Shown: positions 25,999 through 34,310 of the stretch, piece after piece
How positions within the stretch are numbered: position 1 is the stretch's first letter
How the letters are laid out: each line of letters opens with the position of its first letter
Assembly (NCBI RefSeq): GCF_012034205.1
Contig: NZ_JAATEM010000024.1
Coordinates: forward strand, 61,932 to 125,931
From: Streptomyces composti
GTDB taxonomy: Bacteria > Actinomycetota > Actinomycetes > Streptomycetales > Streptomycetaceae
DNA length: 64,000 nt
Direction: 5' to 3'
Translations under genes and position numbers: made by a program
The notes under the pieces: generated by a model
The model's database searches: none
What the model saw: only the letters and a program-made list of their open reading frames with translations
Told to the model about the DNA's origin: nothing

Positions 25999-27165
25999 AT
26001 GCGTCATTTCGGGCACGTCGCCCCAGAGGTGCGGAAACGTCTCTTCTATCAGGAACCCGCAGAATTCACGCCGGACTCCCCGGCCCGGCTCCTCTCCGCG
26101 GCACTCGGCGCGACCCTCTACAGCCCCGCGACGCGTCCCCGGCTGGCCGACGACATCGTCAAGCAGGCCGGACGCGGCGTGGTCTCGATGGTGCTGTGCC
26201 TGGAGGACTCCATCGACGACGCCGAGGTCCTCGCCGGCGAGGAGAATCTGGTCCACCAGTTCACCGACCTCGCCGGGCGGCCCGGAGCGGAGCTGCCGCT
26301 GCTGTTCATCCGCGTCCGCATCCCCGAGCAGATCCCCGACCTGGTGCGCCGCCTGGGCCCGGCCGTCCGGCTGCTGTCCGGATTCGTGCTGCCGAAGTTC
26401 ACCGAGGAACACGGCATGCCGTTCCTGGAGGCGCTCACCCTCGCCGAGGCGGAGACCGGCCGGCGGCTGTTCGCCATGCCGGTCCTGGAGTCCCCGGAGC
26501 TGCTCTACCGCGAGTCCCGCGTGGAGACCCTGGAGGGCATCGCCCGCGCCGTCGGCAAGTACCGCGACCGCGTGCTCGCCCTGCGCCTCGGCGTGACCGA
26601 CTTCTGCTCCTCCTACGGGCTGCGCCGCGGCCCCGACATGACCGCCTACGACGTGCAGATAGTCGCCTCGGTGATCGCCGACGTGGTGAACATGCTGGCC
26701 CGCGCCGACGGCACCGGCTTCACCGTGACCGGCCCGGTGTGGGAGTACTTCCGCGTCCAGGAGCGCATGTTCAAGCCTCAGCTGCGGCAGAGCCCGTTCC
26801 TCGAGGTGCAGGCCGTCGAACTGCGCCAGAAGCTCATCGAGCACGCCATGGACGGCCTGCTGCGGGAGATCTCCCTGGACCAGGCCAACGGCCTGCTCGG
26901 CAAGACCTGCATCCACCCCTCCCATGTGCTGCCCGTGCACGCGCTGTCCGTGGTCAGCCACGAGGAGTTCAGCGACGCCCGGGACATCCTCCGGCCGGAA
27001 CGCGGCGGCGGGGGAGTGCTGCGGTCCGCGTACACCAACAAGATGAACGAGGTGAAACCGCACCGCGCCTGGGCGGAGCGGACCCTGCTGCGCGCCGAGG
27101 TCTTCGGCGTGGCCAACGAGGACATCGGCTTCGTGGAGCTGCTGGCGGCCGGTCTCGCCCAGTGA
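25999..27165 (+). CDS. HpcH/HpaI aldolase / citrate-lyase beta-like protein of the Ter island
   Basis: 388 aa from the ATG at 25999, after GGGGAG. It shows the TIM-barrel signs of the CitE/HpcH family: VVSMVLCLEDSIDDAEV, FIRVRIPEQIPDL, FVLPKFTEEHG and LALRLGVTDFCSSYGLRR, with acidic metal ligands (ED, D). Homologues occur in Ter-associated operons, described by comparative genomics as a module for making or processing a nucleoside-like or phosphosugar compound. The next gene overlaps or nearly touches it, so the three enzymes 25999-30571 form one transcript. Substrate unknown. Confidence 0.9.
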   Translation: MRHFGHVAPEVRKRLFYQEPAEFTPDSPARLLSAALGATLYSPATRPRLADDIVKQAGRGVVSMVLCLEDSIDDAEVLAGEENLVHQFTDLAGRPGAELPLLFIRVRIPEQIPDLVRRLGPAVRLLSGFVLPKFTEEHGMPFLEALTLAEAETGRRLFAMPVLESPELLYRESRVETLEGIARAVGKYRDRVLALRLGVTDFCSSYGLRRGPDMTAYDVQIVASVIADVVNMLARADGTGFTVTGPVWEYFRVQERMFKPQLRQSPFLEVQAVELRQKLIEHAMDGLLREISLDQANGLLGKTCIHPSHVLPVHALSVVSHEEFSDARDILRPERGGGGVLRSAYTNKMNEVKPHRAWAERTLLRAEVFGVANEDIGFVELLAAGLAQ

Positions 27166-27215
27166 CCACGGGCCACGCCCGGACACCGGGCCGGGACAAT
27201 GACGGAGTAGGCACT

Positions 27216-29759
27216 GTGAACGAGGGGGTGCACCGCGGGGTGCGTCGTCGAACACGGACCGGCGAGGTCTGGTCCGGCAGCTGGGTCGCCGAGCGGCTCG
27301 GAGTCGAACTGGCCGGGGACGGGCACCTGACCGAGCTGCTGGGGCTCGCGCTGCGCCGCAACCCCAGGCGGGCCCATCTGCTCGTCTCCAACGTGCTCGG
27401 CAAGCACGTCCCCCAGACCCCGTCCGTGGTGCACGGACACGGCGTCCGCCTGGGCCGCCGGGTGCGCGAGCTGCTCGGCGAGCAGGCGCACCGGGCCGTG
27501 GTCCTCGGCTATGCGGAGACCGCGACCAGCCTCGGGCACTCGGTCGCCGACGGCCTGGCCGTCGCCCCCTACCTGCACTCCACCCGCCGCCCCGTCCCGG
27601 GCGTCGCCTCCGCGGGCGGCTTCGAGGAGTCCCACTCCCACGCCACCTCCCATCTGCTGCTCCCGGAGGACCCCGCGCTGCTGGCCGGGGACGGGCCGCT
27701 GGTCCTGGTCGACGACGAGTTCTCCACCGGCAACACGGTGCTGAACACCGTGCGCGCCCTGCACCAGCGCTATCCGCGGCACTGGTACGTGGTGGTGGCC
27801 CTGGTGGACATGCGGTCGGCCGAGGACGCCGCGCGCCTTGCGGACTTCGCCGAGGAGATCGGCGCCCGCGTCGACCTGGTGGCCGCCGCCTCCGGGACCG
27901 TGCGGCTGCCCGACGGCGTGCTGCGCAAGGGCCAGGAGCTGGTCGCCCGCCATGAGGCGGAAGCCGCCGCGCAGCCGCCGGCCCCGGCCGCGCCCGGCCG
28001 CATTACCCGCGTCGGCCTGGGCTGGCCGGAGGGCCTGCCCGACGGCGGCCGGCACGGCTTCACCCCCGCACAGCGCGACCGCCTCGAGCGGGCCCTGCCC
28101 GGCATGGCCGCCCGCATCGCCGGCGCCCTGCCCGCCGGTGCCCGCCGCGTCCTGGTGCTCGGCTTCGAGGAGCTGATGTACGCCCCGCTCCGCCTCGCCG
28201 GCGAGCTGGAGCGCTCCACCGACGCCGACGTCCGCTTCTCCACCACCACCCGCTCGCCGGTCCTCGCGGTCGACGACCCCGGCTACGCCATCCGCACCCG
28301 CCTGGTCTTCCCGGCCCACGACGACCCCGCCGACGGCCCCGGCGAGCGCTACGCCTACAACGTCGCCGGCGCCGGCTTCGACGCCGTCGTCGCGGTCGTC
28401 GACTCCGTCGCCGACACTCCCGCCCTGCACGCCCCCGACGGCCTGCTGGCCCGGCTCGCCGAGCACACCCCGCAGGTGCTGCTCGCCGTCGTACCGTCGT
28501 ACGTCCCGCCCGCCGGGCGCACCGGCCGGTCCCCCGCGCACGACCCCCTGGAAAGGCCCGCCTCCATGCTGCCCGAGCCCCTACGCGGCCCCGACTTCTC
28601 CTCGTACGCGCCCGAGGAGGTCGGATGGCTGCTGCAGGACCTCTCGCACGTGATGCTGGAGGCGCCGACCGAGGAGCGCGAGGAGGCCATCCAGAGCGGC
28701 GGCGCGCACTACGCCGAGTCGCTGCCGGTGGAGTACCAGCCGACCCCGCAGTACCAGGAGCTGTACCACGCGGCCCTCGAGGCCTCGGCGGCCCGGATCG
28801 CGCACGCGGTGGGCGTGGTCACCGAGACCGTCCTCGCCGAGCTCCCCCGCTCCCGGGGCCACCAGGGCGGGGGGACCCCCGTGCCCCGCCCGGTCCTGGT
28901 CTCCCTGGCCCGCGCCGGCACCCCCATCGGCATCCTGATGCGCCGCTGGGCCCGGCACCGCCACGGTCTCGACCTGCCGCACTACGCGGTCTCCATCGTC
29001 CGGGGCCGGGGCATCGACGCCAACGCGCTGCGCTGGCTGGCCGAGCACCACGACCCGCGCGACGTCGTCTTCGTCGACGGCTGGACCGGCAAGGGCGCCA
29101 TCACCCGCGAACTCGCCCAGGCCATAGCGGAGTTCGAGGAGAAGTACGGCATCACCGGTTTCCACCCGGAGATCGCGGTGCTGGCCGACCCCGGCTCCTG
29201 CGTACGCACCTACGGCACCCGCGAGGACTTCCTCATCCCGTCGGCCTGCCTCAACTCCACCGTCTCCGGCCTGGTCTCCCGCACCGTGCTGCGCGCCGAC
29301 CTGGTCGGCCCGGACGACTTCCACGGCGCCAAGTTCTACCGCGAACTCGCCGCGTCCGACGTCTCGGTGGCCTTCCTGGACGCCGTCTCCGCCCGCTTCG
29401 ACGAGGTCACCGACGCCGCCTGCGCCCAGGCCGAGGAGCTGCTCGCCGCCGACCGCACCCCCACCTGGGAGGGCTGGGCCGCGGTGGAACGCATCAGCGA
29501 GGAGTACGGCATCCACGACGTCAACCTGGTCAAGCCGGGCGTCGGTGAGACCACCCGGGTGCTGCTGCGCCGGGTGCCGTGGAAGGTGCTGGCCCGCAAG
29601 GGAGCCGGCCGCGACCTCGACCACGTCCGGCTGCTGGCCGAGCAGCGGGGAGTCCCGGTGGAGGAGGTCGACGAGCTGCCCTACACCTGCGTCGGCCTGA
29701 TCCACCCCCGCTACACCCGCGGCGCGACCGGCGCCGACGGCAAGGCGGTGAGTGTGTGA
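27216..29759 (+). CDS. phosphoribosyltransferase-StiP fusion protein
   Basis: 847 aa from the GTG at 27216, chosen for GGAG at 27204-27207; an in-frame GTG at 27162 overlaps the previous stop as GTGA and is the alternative. Residues 1-250 are a phosphoribosyltransferase with the PRPP loop VLVDDEFSTGNT (163-174). Residues about 255-440 fit the TRSP domain that follows it in Ter operons. From Met451 the sequence is a StiP-type (putative cysteine-protease-like, stress-induced) domain: LVSLARAGTPIGILMRR, VDGWTGKGAITREL and DPGSCVRTYGTREDFLIPSA. An internal ATG at 28566 preceded by GGAAAGG (28550-28556) could also yield StiP alone (397 aa). Processing of a ribosyl-linked metabolite is the usual proposal. 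Confidence 0.9.
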   Translation: MNEGVHRGVRRRTRTGEVWSGSWVAERLGVELAGDGHLTELLGLALRRNPRRAHLLVSNVLGKHVPQTPSVVHGHGVRLGRRVRELLGEQAHRAVVLGYAETATSLGHSVADGLAVAPYLHSTRRPVPGVASAGGFEESHSHATSHLLLPEDPALLAGDGPLVLVDDEFSTGNTVLNTVRALHQRYPRHWYVVVALVDMRSAEDAARLADFAEEIGARVDLVAAASGTVRLPDGVLRKGQELVARHEAEAAAQPPAPAAPGRITRVGLGWPEGLPDGGRHGFTPAQRDRLERALPGMAARIAGALPAGARRVLVLGFEELMYAPLRLAGELERSTDADVRFSTTTRSPVLAVDDPGYAIRTRLVFPAHDDPADGPGERYAYNVAGAGFDAVVAVVDSVADTPALHAPDGLLARLAEHTPQVLLAVVPSYVPPAGRTGRSPAHDPLERPASMLPEPLRGPDFSSYAPEEVGWLLQDLSHVMLEAPTEEREEAIQSGGAHYAESLPVEYQPTPQYQELYHAALEASAARIAHAVGVVTETVLAELPRSRGHQGGGTPVPRPVLVSLARAGTPIGILMRRWARHRHGLDLPHYAVSIVRGRGIDANALRWLAEHHDPRDVVFVDGWTGKGAITRELAQAIAEFEEKYGITGFHPEIAVLADPGSCVRTYGTREDFLIPSACLNSTVSGLVSRTVLRADLVGPDDFHGAKFYRELAASDVSVAFLDAVSARFDEVTDAACAQAEELLAADRTPTWEGWAAVERISEEYGIHDVNLVKPGVGETTRVLLRRVPWKVLARKGAGRDLDHVRLLAEQRGVPVEEVDELPYTCVGLIHPRYTRGATGADGKAVSV

Positions 29760-30571
29760 TGCCCGCACTCGTCGCCAGCGACCTCGACCGCACGCTGATC
29801 TACTCGGCCGCCGCGCTCGCCCTGACCATGCCGGACGCGCGGGCGCCGCGCCTGCTGTGCGTGGAGGTCCACGAGAGCAGGCCGCTGTCCTACATGACGG
29901 AGACCGCGGCGGAGCTCCTCACCGACCTCGGCGACGCGGCCGTCTTCGTCCCCACCACCACCCGCACCCGCAAGCAGTACCAGCGCATCAACCTCCCCGG
30001 CCCGCCGCCGAGGTTCGCGATCTGCGCCAACGGCGGGCACCTCCTGGTCGACGGGGAGACCGACCGCGACTGGCACGCCCGGGTGCTCGCCCGCCTGGCC
30101 GACGAGTGCGCGCCGCTGTCCGAGGTGCGGGAGCATCTGCTGCGCACCGCCGACCCGGTGTGGGTGCGCAAGCAGCGCGTGGCCGACGACCTGTTCGCCT
30201 ACCTCGTCGTCGAGCGGGAACTGCTGCCCGAGGAGTGGGTGAAGGAGCTGGCCGCCTGGGCGGAGAACCGCGGCTGGACGGTGTCCCTCCAGGGCCGCAA
30301 GATCTACGCCGTGCCCGCGCCGCTGACCAAGAGCGCGGCCGTGCACGAGATCGCCCGGCGCACCGGGGCGGACCTCACGCTGGCCGCGGGCGACTCCCTG
30401 CTCGACGCGGACCTTCTGCTGGCGGCCGACCGCTCCTGGCGTCCCGGCCACGGCGAACTCGCCGACGCCGCCTGGACCGCTCCCGGCGTCCATGCCCTCC
30501 CGGAACGGGGCGTACTGGCCGGCGAACGCATTCTGCGGGAACTGCTGCGCACGGTGCGCACCCCGCGCTGA
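29759..30571 (+). CDS. HAD family hydrolase of the Ter island
   Basis: 270 aa. The ATG shares one base with the preceding stop (TGATG), so translation is coupled. Motif I is SDLDRTLIYS with Asp8 and Asp10, a Lys lies in APLTKSAAVHEIA, and motif IV is LAAGDSLLDADLLL. The cap between motifs I and III is of the Cof/sucrose-phosphatase type (C2). It probably removes phosphate from the product of the upstream phosphoribosyltransferase-StiP protein. Comparative work places such a phosphatase in the same Ter biosynthetic module. Exact substrate unknown. Confidence 0.9.
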   Translation: MPALVASDLDRTLIYSAAALALTMPDARAPRLLCVEVHESRPLSYMTETAAELLTDLGDAAVFVPTTTRTRKQYQRINLPGPPPRFAICANGGHLLVDGETDRDWHARVLARLADECAPLSEVREHLLRTADPVWVRKQRVADDLFAYLVVERELLPEEWVKELAAWAENRGWTVSLQGRKIYAVPAPLTKSAAVHEIARRTGADLTLAAGDSLLDADLLLAADRSWRPGHGELADAAWTAPGVHALPERGVLAGERILRELLRTVRTPR

Positions 30572-30611
30572 GGTGCTCCGCGCCGGGCTGCTCCGCGGTG
30601 GGTGCCTGCCG

Positions 30612-30833
30612 TCAGCCGCCGCAGCAGCCGCCGCCGCAGCAGCCGCCGCCGGCGCTCGGCTGCGGGGCGGGGGAGGCGGACTGCGCGGTGCCGCCGACCG
30701 CCACCGTGGAGAGGAGCTTCACCGTGTCGTCGTGGCCCGCCGGGCAGGTGGCGGGCGCGGAGGACTCGGCCATGGGCCGGCTCAGTTCGAAGGTGTCGCC
30801 GCAGGTCCGGCAACGGTATTCGTAGCGAGGCAT
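30612..30833 (-). CDS. FmdB-type zinc ribbon protein with a Cys-Gly tail
   Basis: 73 aa from the ATG at 30833 (MPRYEYRCRTCGDTFELSRP); a TTG two codons earlier also fits. The first half is a zinc ribbon with Cys pairs RCRTCG and a later ATCPAGH. After a Ser/Ala linker the chain ends GGGCCGGGCCGG, two CC doublets in glycine, likely to bind metal or be oxidised. The 3' end faces the HAD gene with a 40-bp gap. FmdB relatives are thought to be regulatory or assembly proteins; the role here is not known. Confidence 0.8.
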   Translation of the reverse strand: MPRYEYRCRTCGDTFELSRPMAESSAPATCPAGHDDTVKLLSTVAVGGTAQSASPAPQPSAGGGCCGGGCCGG

Positions 30834-30851
30834 GGGCAAAGGTTAACCGGC

Positions 30852-32249
30852 TCAGGGGGCGCCGGCGCCGCGTTCCTCGCGGATCCGGGCGACCACCTCG
30901 GCCGCGGTGGCCCGCACCGCCTCCGTCTCCGTCAGGAAGCGCCAGTAGTCGGGGTGGCGTCCCTCGAGACCGGCGATCGCCTGCTCCAGGCGGGCCACGG
31001 CGGCGTCCAGGGGCCCGGCGTGGCGCGGATCGGGCGTGTTGCGGCCGGCCATGGCCAGACGCTGGGCGTCGCGCAGGGCGAACCGGGTGCGTTCGATCTC
31101 CTGCTCGGGGTCCTTCTGCACGGCGTTCAGCCGGTTCAGCCGCTCACCGGCGGCGGAGACCGCCTCGTCGGTGGTGTTGAGCAGCGCCCGCACGGTCGAG
31201 AGCAGGGCGGTGGCGTCGGCCCAGCGCTGCTCGTTGCGCGCGGCCTGCGCCTCGGCCAGCTTGGCCTCGGCCTGGCGGACGTTGTCCACGGCGACCTCGG
31301 GGACGCGCTGCAGGTCCTGCCAGCAGGCGACGGTGAAGCGGCGGCGCAGCTCGCTGAGGATCGGCTCCACCTGCTCCGAGCGGGTGGTCAGGGCCTGGGC
31401 GCGGGTGCGCAGGGAGACCAGGCGGCGGTCGATCTCGGCGGCCCGCTCCGGCAGCCGTTCCGCCTCCACCCGGATCGCCTCGGCCTCGCGGGTGACCCGT
31501 CCGGCCCGCTCCAGGGTCTGCGGCACGCCGTGCCGGCCGGCGCCCTCGTTGAGCTTGGTCAGCTCGGGGGAGAGGGCGGCCAGCCGGGCGGCCAGGTCGT
31601 CGGCCTTCAGCCCGCCGCCGCGCGCCGTGTCCAGCGCGGTGGAGGCGGCGAGCAGCGCCTGCCGGGCGCGTTCCACGGCGGGCGCCAGCCGGGCCAGCTG
31701 GGTCTCCGCCTTGTCGAGCAGCGGCCCGAGGCTCCGGGCGAAGCGGTCCAGCTCCTGCTTGACCCGGGTGAGCTCGTCCTTGGCGGCGGTCAGCTCGCTG
31801 CGGGCGCGGGAGGCGGAGGAGGCGTCGAGGTCGTCGCGGTCGAGGTCGTGGGCGTCGACGGCGCCGATGTAGCGGTGGCTCGCCTCGTCGATGCGCCGGC
31901 CCAGCGCCTCGAAGTCGGCGATGGCGCGCCGGGCGGCGGGCGAGTCGTCGACCGCGTTGATCGTCTCGATGGAGATGCGCAGATCGCGCTGGGCGCTGTC
32001 CAGCTCGTAGAAGGCGGCCGCCGCCGCGTCCTTGGCGGCCTGCGCCTCGGCGCGCTGGTTCTCCGCGCGCCCGCCGAACCAGCGCCGGGTGCCGCCGCCG
32101 GCGAACGTGGCCGGCAGGGCCAGCGCGGCGATGAGCGGCAGCATCGTCAGTGTGAGAACGTCGCGCGCCGCCCGGAGCGGAATGCGGCCGCGCGCACGGC
32201 GCGCGCGCGGCTTCGACGGCGAGTACGGCTGTGCTGGTGTCGCCGTCAC
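30852..32249 (-). CDS. coiled-coil protein with one N-terminal membrane helix
   Basis: 465 aa from the GTG at 32249 (VTATPAQPYSPSK), set by GGGAGAGG upstream. A basic segment (RARRARGRIPLRAARD) precedes a hydrophobic helix (about residues 32-50). The rest, to the end, is long alpha-helical coiled coil rich in Ala, Glu, Arg and Leu, with no enzyme motif. It resembles TPM/PspA-like scaffold proteins in composition, but I do not recognise a named family. Genes of this form lie beside Ter clusters in Streptomyces, so a membrane scaffold for that system is a fair guess. Its stop lies 12-18 bp from the zinc-ribbon start, so the two genes probably share a transcript. Confidence 0.8.
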   Translation of the reverse strand: MTATPAQPYSPSKPRARRARGRIPLRAARDVLTLTMLPLIAALALPATFAGGGTRRWFGGRAENQRAEAQAAKDAAAAAFYELDSAQRDLRISIETINAVDDSPAARRAIADFEALGRRIDEASHRYIGAVDAHDLDRDDLDASSASRARSELTAAKDELTRVKQELDRFARSLGPLLDKAETQLARLAPAVERARQALLAASTALDTARGGGLKADDLAARLAALSPELTKLNEGAGRHGVPQTLERAGRVTREAEAIRVEAERLPERAAEIDRRLVSLRTRAQALTTRSEQVEPILSELRRRFTVACWQDLQRVPEVAVDNVRQAEAKLAEAQAARNEQRWADATALLSTVRALLNTTDEAVSAAGERLNRLNAVQKDPEQEIERTRFALRDAQRLAMAGRNTPDPRHAGPLDAAVARLEQAIAGLEGRHPDYWRFLTETEAVRATAAEVVARIREERGAGAP

Positions 32250-32324
32250 ATCCCTCTCCCGTACTGTCGTTCGCCCTGCCCGGTTGTCATTCTCCCACCG
32301 GTACAGGACGAACACACGGGCCGG

Positions 32325-33146
32325 TCAGTTCGCCGTACGGATCACGAGTCCTCCGTCGCGGGTGCGGGCGGTCACCCGGTGCGGGCTCGAGTCGTCGCGC
32401 GGCACGGACACGCGCTCCGGTCCGTCGCCGGTCTCGGTGTCCACCCGGTAGGAGGCGCGGGGCAGTTCGACGGTCAGAAAGCCGTCCTGGGTGCGGGCGT
32501 CCACCCGGTCGGGCACGGAGCCGAGCGTGAGGCGCACCGAGCCGTCGCCGCTGTGCACGCGCACCGAGCGGGAGGAGACGTCGGCGCGCACCGAGCCGTC
32601 GCCGGTGCGCAGCTCCAGGGGCCCCGAGGTGTCCGTGACCTTCACGGAGCCGTCGCCGGCGCGGATGCTGAGCGGGTCCTCGAAGCCCTGCGCCCGCACA
32701 CTCCCGTCGCCGTCCTCCACCTTCACCGCGAGCCCCCGCGGCACCTCGACGCGGTGCCGTGCGGAGCAGTCGACGACGATCCCGGAGCACTTCAGGCGCA
32801 GCGTCAGCCGGTCGTTCTTCATGCTCCACGTCACCTCGGGGTCCGAGCCGATGGCGACCTTTCCCACGAACCACCGCGTGACCTCGACCTTCCCCTCCTC
32901 CTGCTCGTCGGTGGCGACGAGTTCGAGCTCGGAGTCGTCCGAGTCGACGGTGAGGGTGCCCCCCCGGACGTCGAACGTCCGGTGCTCGGGGGTGTCGTCG
33001 GACGCGGCCGAGCTTCCGCAGGCGGTGACCCCGGCGAGGAGCACCACCGACATCCCGGCGAGCGCCAGCCGGGCAGGGACGCTGCCGCGGCCCTTCCCGG
33101 CACGGCGGTCCTGGGACCTGCGGAACGTACGGCTCTTGCTGCTCAT
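32325..33146 (-). CDS. DUF4097-type beta-helix lipoprotein
   Basis: 273 aa from the ATG at 33146, set by GGGGGAG upstream. The signal peptide ends in the lipobox LLAGVTAC, so the mature chain is anchored outside the membrane. The body is a ladder of about 20-residue beta repeats with the recurring phrase GDGSVR/GDGSVK (VEDGDGSVRAQGF, IRAGDGSVKVTDT, LRTGDGSVRADVS, VHSGDGSVRLTL), as in DUF4097 proteins. Anti-sigma or envelope-sensing roles are known for some relatives; none is shown here. Confidence 0.87.
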   Translation of the reverse strand: MSSKSRTFRRSQDRRAGKGRGSVPARLALAGMSVVLLAGVTACGSSAASDDTPEHRTFDVRGGTLTVDSDDSELELVATDEQEEGKVEVTRWFVGKVAIGSDPEVTWSMKNDRLTLRLKCSGIVVDCSARHRVEVPRGLAVKVEDGDGSVRAQGFEDPLSIRAGDGSVKVTDTSGPLELRTGDGSVRADVSSRSVRVHSGDGSVRLTLGSVPDRVDARTQDGFLTVELPRASYRVDTETGDGPERVSVPRDDSSPHRVTARTRDGGLVIRTAN

Positions 33147-33358
33147 CACAATCTCCCCCTGGAATGGTCGAGGCGCGCCTTCCAGCGCTCTTCGACCGTA
33201 GGGAGCCCGCGTCCGGCGGACGATCCGGCCGACTCCCGTCTCCGTGGTGGGGATATCCCCCGCAACCGGTGGCGCCCGCCCACCGGTACGGGTTTGCGGG
33301 ACCGCGCCCGGGGCAAGGTAGGCTGTCGGCTCGTCCTGGGTGCACAACACCCGGGCCC

Positions 33359-33430
<72 letters not shown>

Positions 33431-33440
33431 CGCGCAGGTC

Positions 33441-33473
33441 AGAGGCCCCTCACCGGATCGGTGAGGGGCCTCT
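33441..33473 (+). terminator. perfect hairpin after tRNA-Val
   Basis: AGAGGCCCCTCACCG (33441-33455) pairs with CGGTGAGGGGCCTCT (33459-33473) around the loop GAT, 11 bases past the tRNA. A strong factor-independent stop by structure, without a T-tract. Confidence 0.92.
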
Positions 33474-33481
33474 CGCTGATC

Positions 33482-33515
33482 GTTCAGGAGACCCTCAGGA
33501 GATCCTCAGGAGATC
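33482..33515. repeat. three 11-bp tandem units
   Basis: CTCAGGAGATC occurs exactly twice in a row (33494-33504, 33505-33515), preceded by a degenerate unit TTCAGGAGACC (33482 onward, with one extra base). The array lies between the tRNA terminator and the end of the next minus-strand gene. Confidence 0.8.
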
Positions 33516-33529
33516 AACTCCCCGCGCGG

Positions 33530-33889
33530 TCACTTCCCGTCCTCCTTCGCCGCGTCCTCCGCCGGCTTCTCGTGCGCGTGCTTCAGGGCGGAGCGGGCGC
33601 GCATGCGGTCGGCGCCGGTGAGCTCGGACCAGTAGCGGTGGGTGCTGATGAACACCGCGAGTTCGTGCTCGCGGCGGCGCAGCTTCTCCACCTCGGCCTG
33701 TTCGTCCTCGGTCCAGCCGGGCGAGGCCGGGCGTTCCACCTTGCGCCAGCCGTTGTCGTCGCTGAAGCCGTCGAGAGGTTCGACCGACCAGGGGAGACGC
33801 TTCAGCAGGGCCGACAGCTCGGCCCGGACCTGATGCAGTTCCTCCTGACCGGCGAGGAGGTCACTCGGAAAGTCATAGGTCTCAGCCAC
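33530..33889 (-). CDS. conserved hypothetical protein
   Basis: 119 aa from the GTG at 33889 (VAETYDFPSDLLAGQEELHQ); the open frame extends further upstream into Arg/Pro-rich text that looks non-coding. The chain is helical and charged, with a proline-tryptophan phrase (LLKRLPWSVEPLDGF) and WTEDEQAEVEKLRRREHELA, and ends in Lys/Glu-rich sequence. It resembles small cytoplasmic actinobacterial proteins of unknown role. The ribosome site is weak. It diverges from the DUF2277 gene. Confidence 0.7.
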   Translation of the reverse strand: MAETYDFPSDLLAGQEELHQVRAELSALLKRLPWSVEPLDGFSDDNGWRKVERPASPGWTEDEQAEVEKLRRREHELAVFISTHRYWSELTGADRMRARSALKHAHEKPAEDAAKEDGK

Positions 33890-33997
33890 GGTCCAATGAT
33901 ACGCCTGTTCGATTCTGTGGGGCGGGTTGTACGGGAGTCCGGACCCGGGGTTCACCCGATCGTGGAAGCGGCGGCCGGCAGGGGTCAGACTGGGGGC

Positions 33998-34231
33998 ATG
34001 TGCCGGAGCATCAAGACCCTGCGTCCGCCCGCGTTGCCCGAGGAGGCGACCGAGGAGGAGATCAGGGCCGCAGCCCTGCAGTACGTCCGCAAGGTGTCCG
34101 GTTTCCGGGCGCCGGCCGCCCACAACCGCGAGGTCTTCGACCGGGCCGTGGACGCCGTCACCGAGGCCACCGCCGAACTCCTGGCGGGTCTGGAGGTGCG
34201 GGGCGCGCCGGCCCGCAGGGCGGCGGGTTAG
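33998..34231 (+). CDS. DUF2277 family protein
   Basis: 77 aa from the ATG at 33998, after a GGGGG run. The start MCRSIKTLRPPALPEEATEE is the family signature, and ALQYVRKVSGFRAPAAHNRE in the middle is also conserved. The family is small, helical and of unknown role; the early Cys and Arg may bind metal or nucleic acid. It stands alone between a divergent hypothetical gene and the convergent DedA gene. Confidence 0.88.
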   Translation: MCRSIKTLRPPALPEEATEEEIRAAALQYVRKVSGFRAPAAHNREVFDRAVDAVTEATAELLAGLEVRGAPARRAAG

Positions 34232-34310
34232 ACACCTTCCGGCCCGGTCCAGGGGCGCCTGCCCTGCCTTCAGGGATCAGGACGCCTCGGAGGGGCAGGG
34301 GCCTTCGGGG

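Noticed and set aside
21638..30571. Dedicated tellurite resistance operon
   Set aside because: TerD and TerC-type genes are widespread stress genes in Streptomyces; there is no direct evidence for tellurite as the natural substrate.
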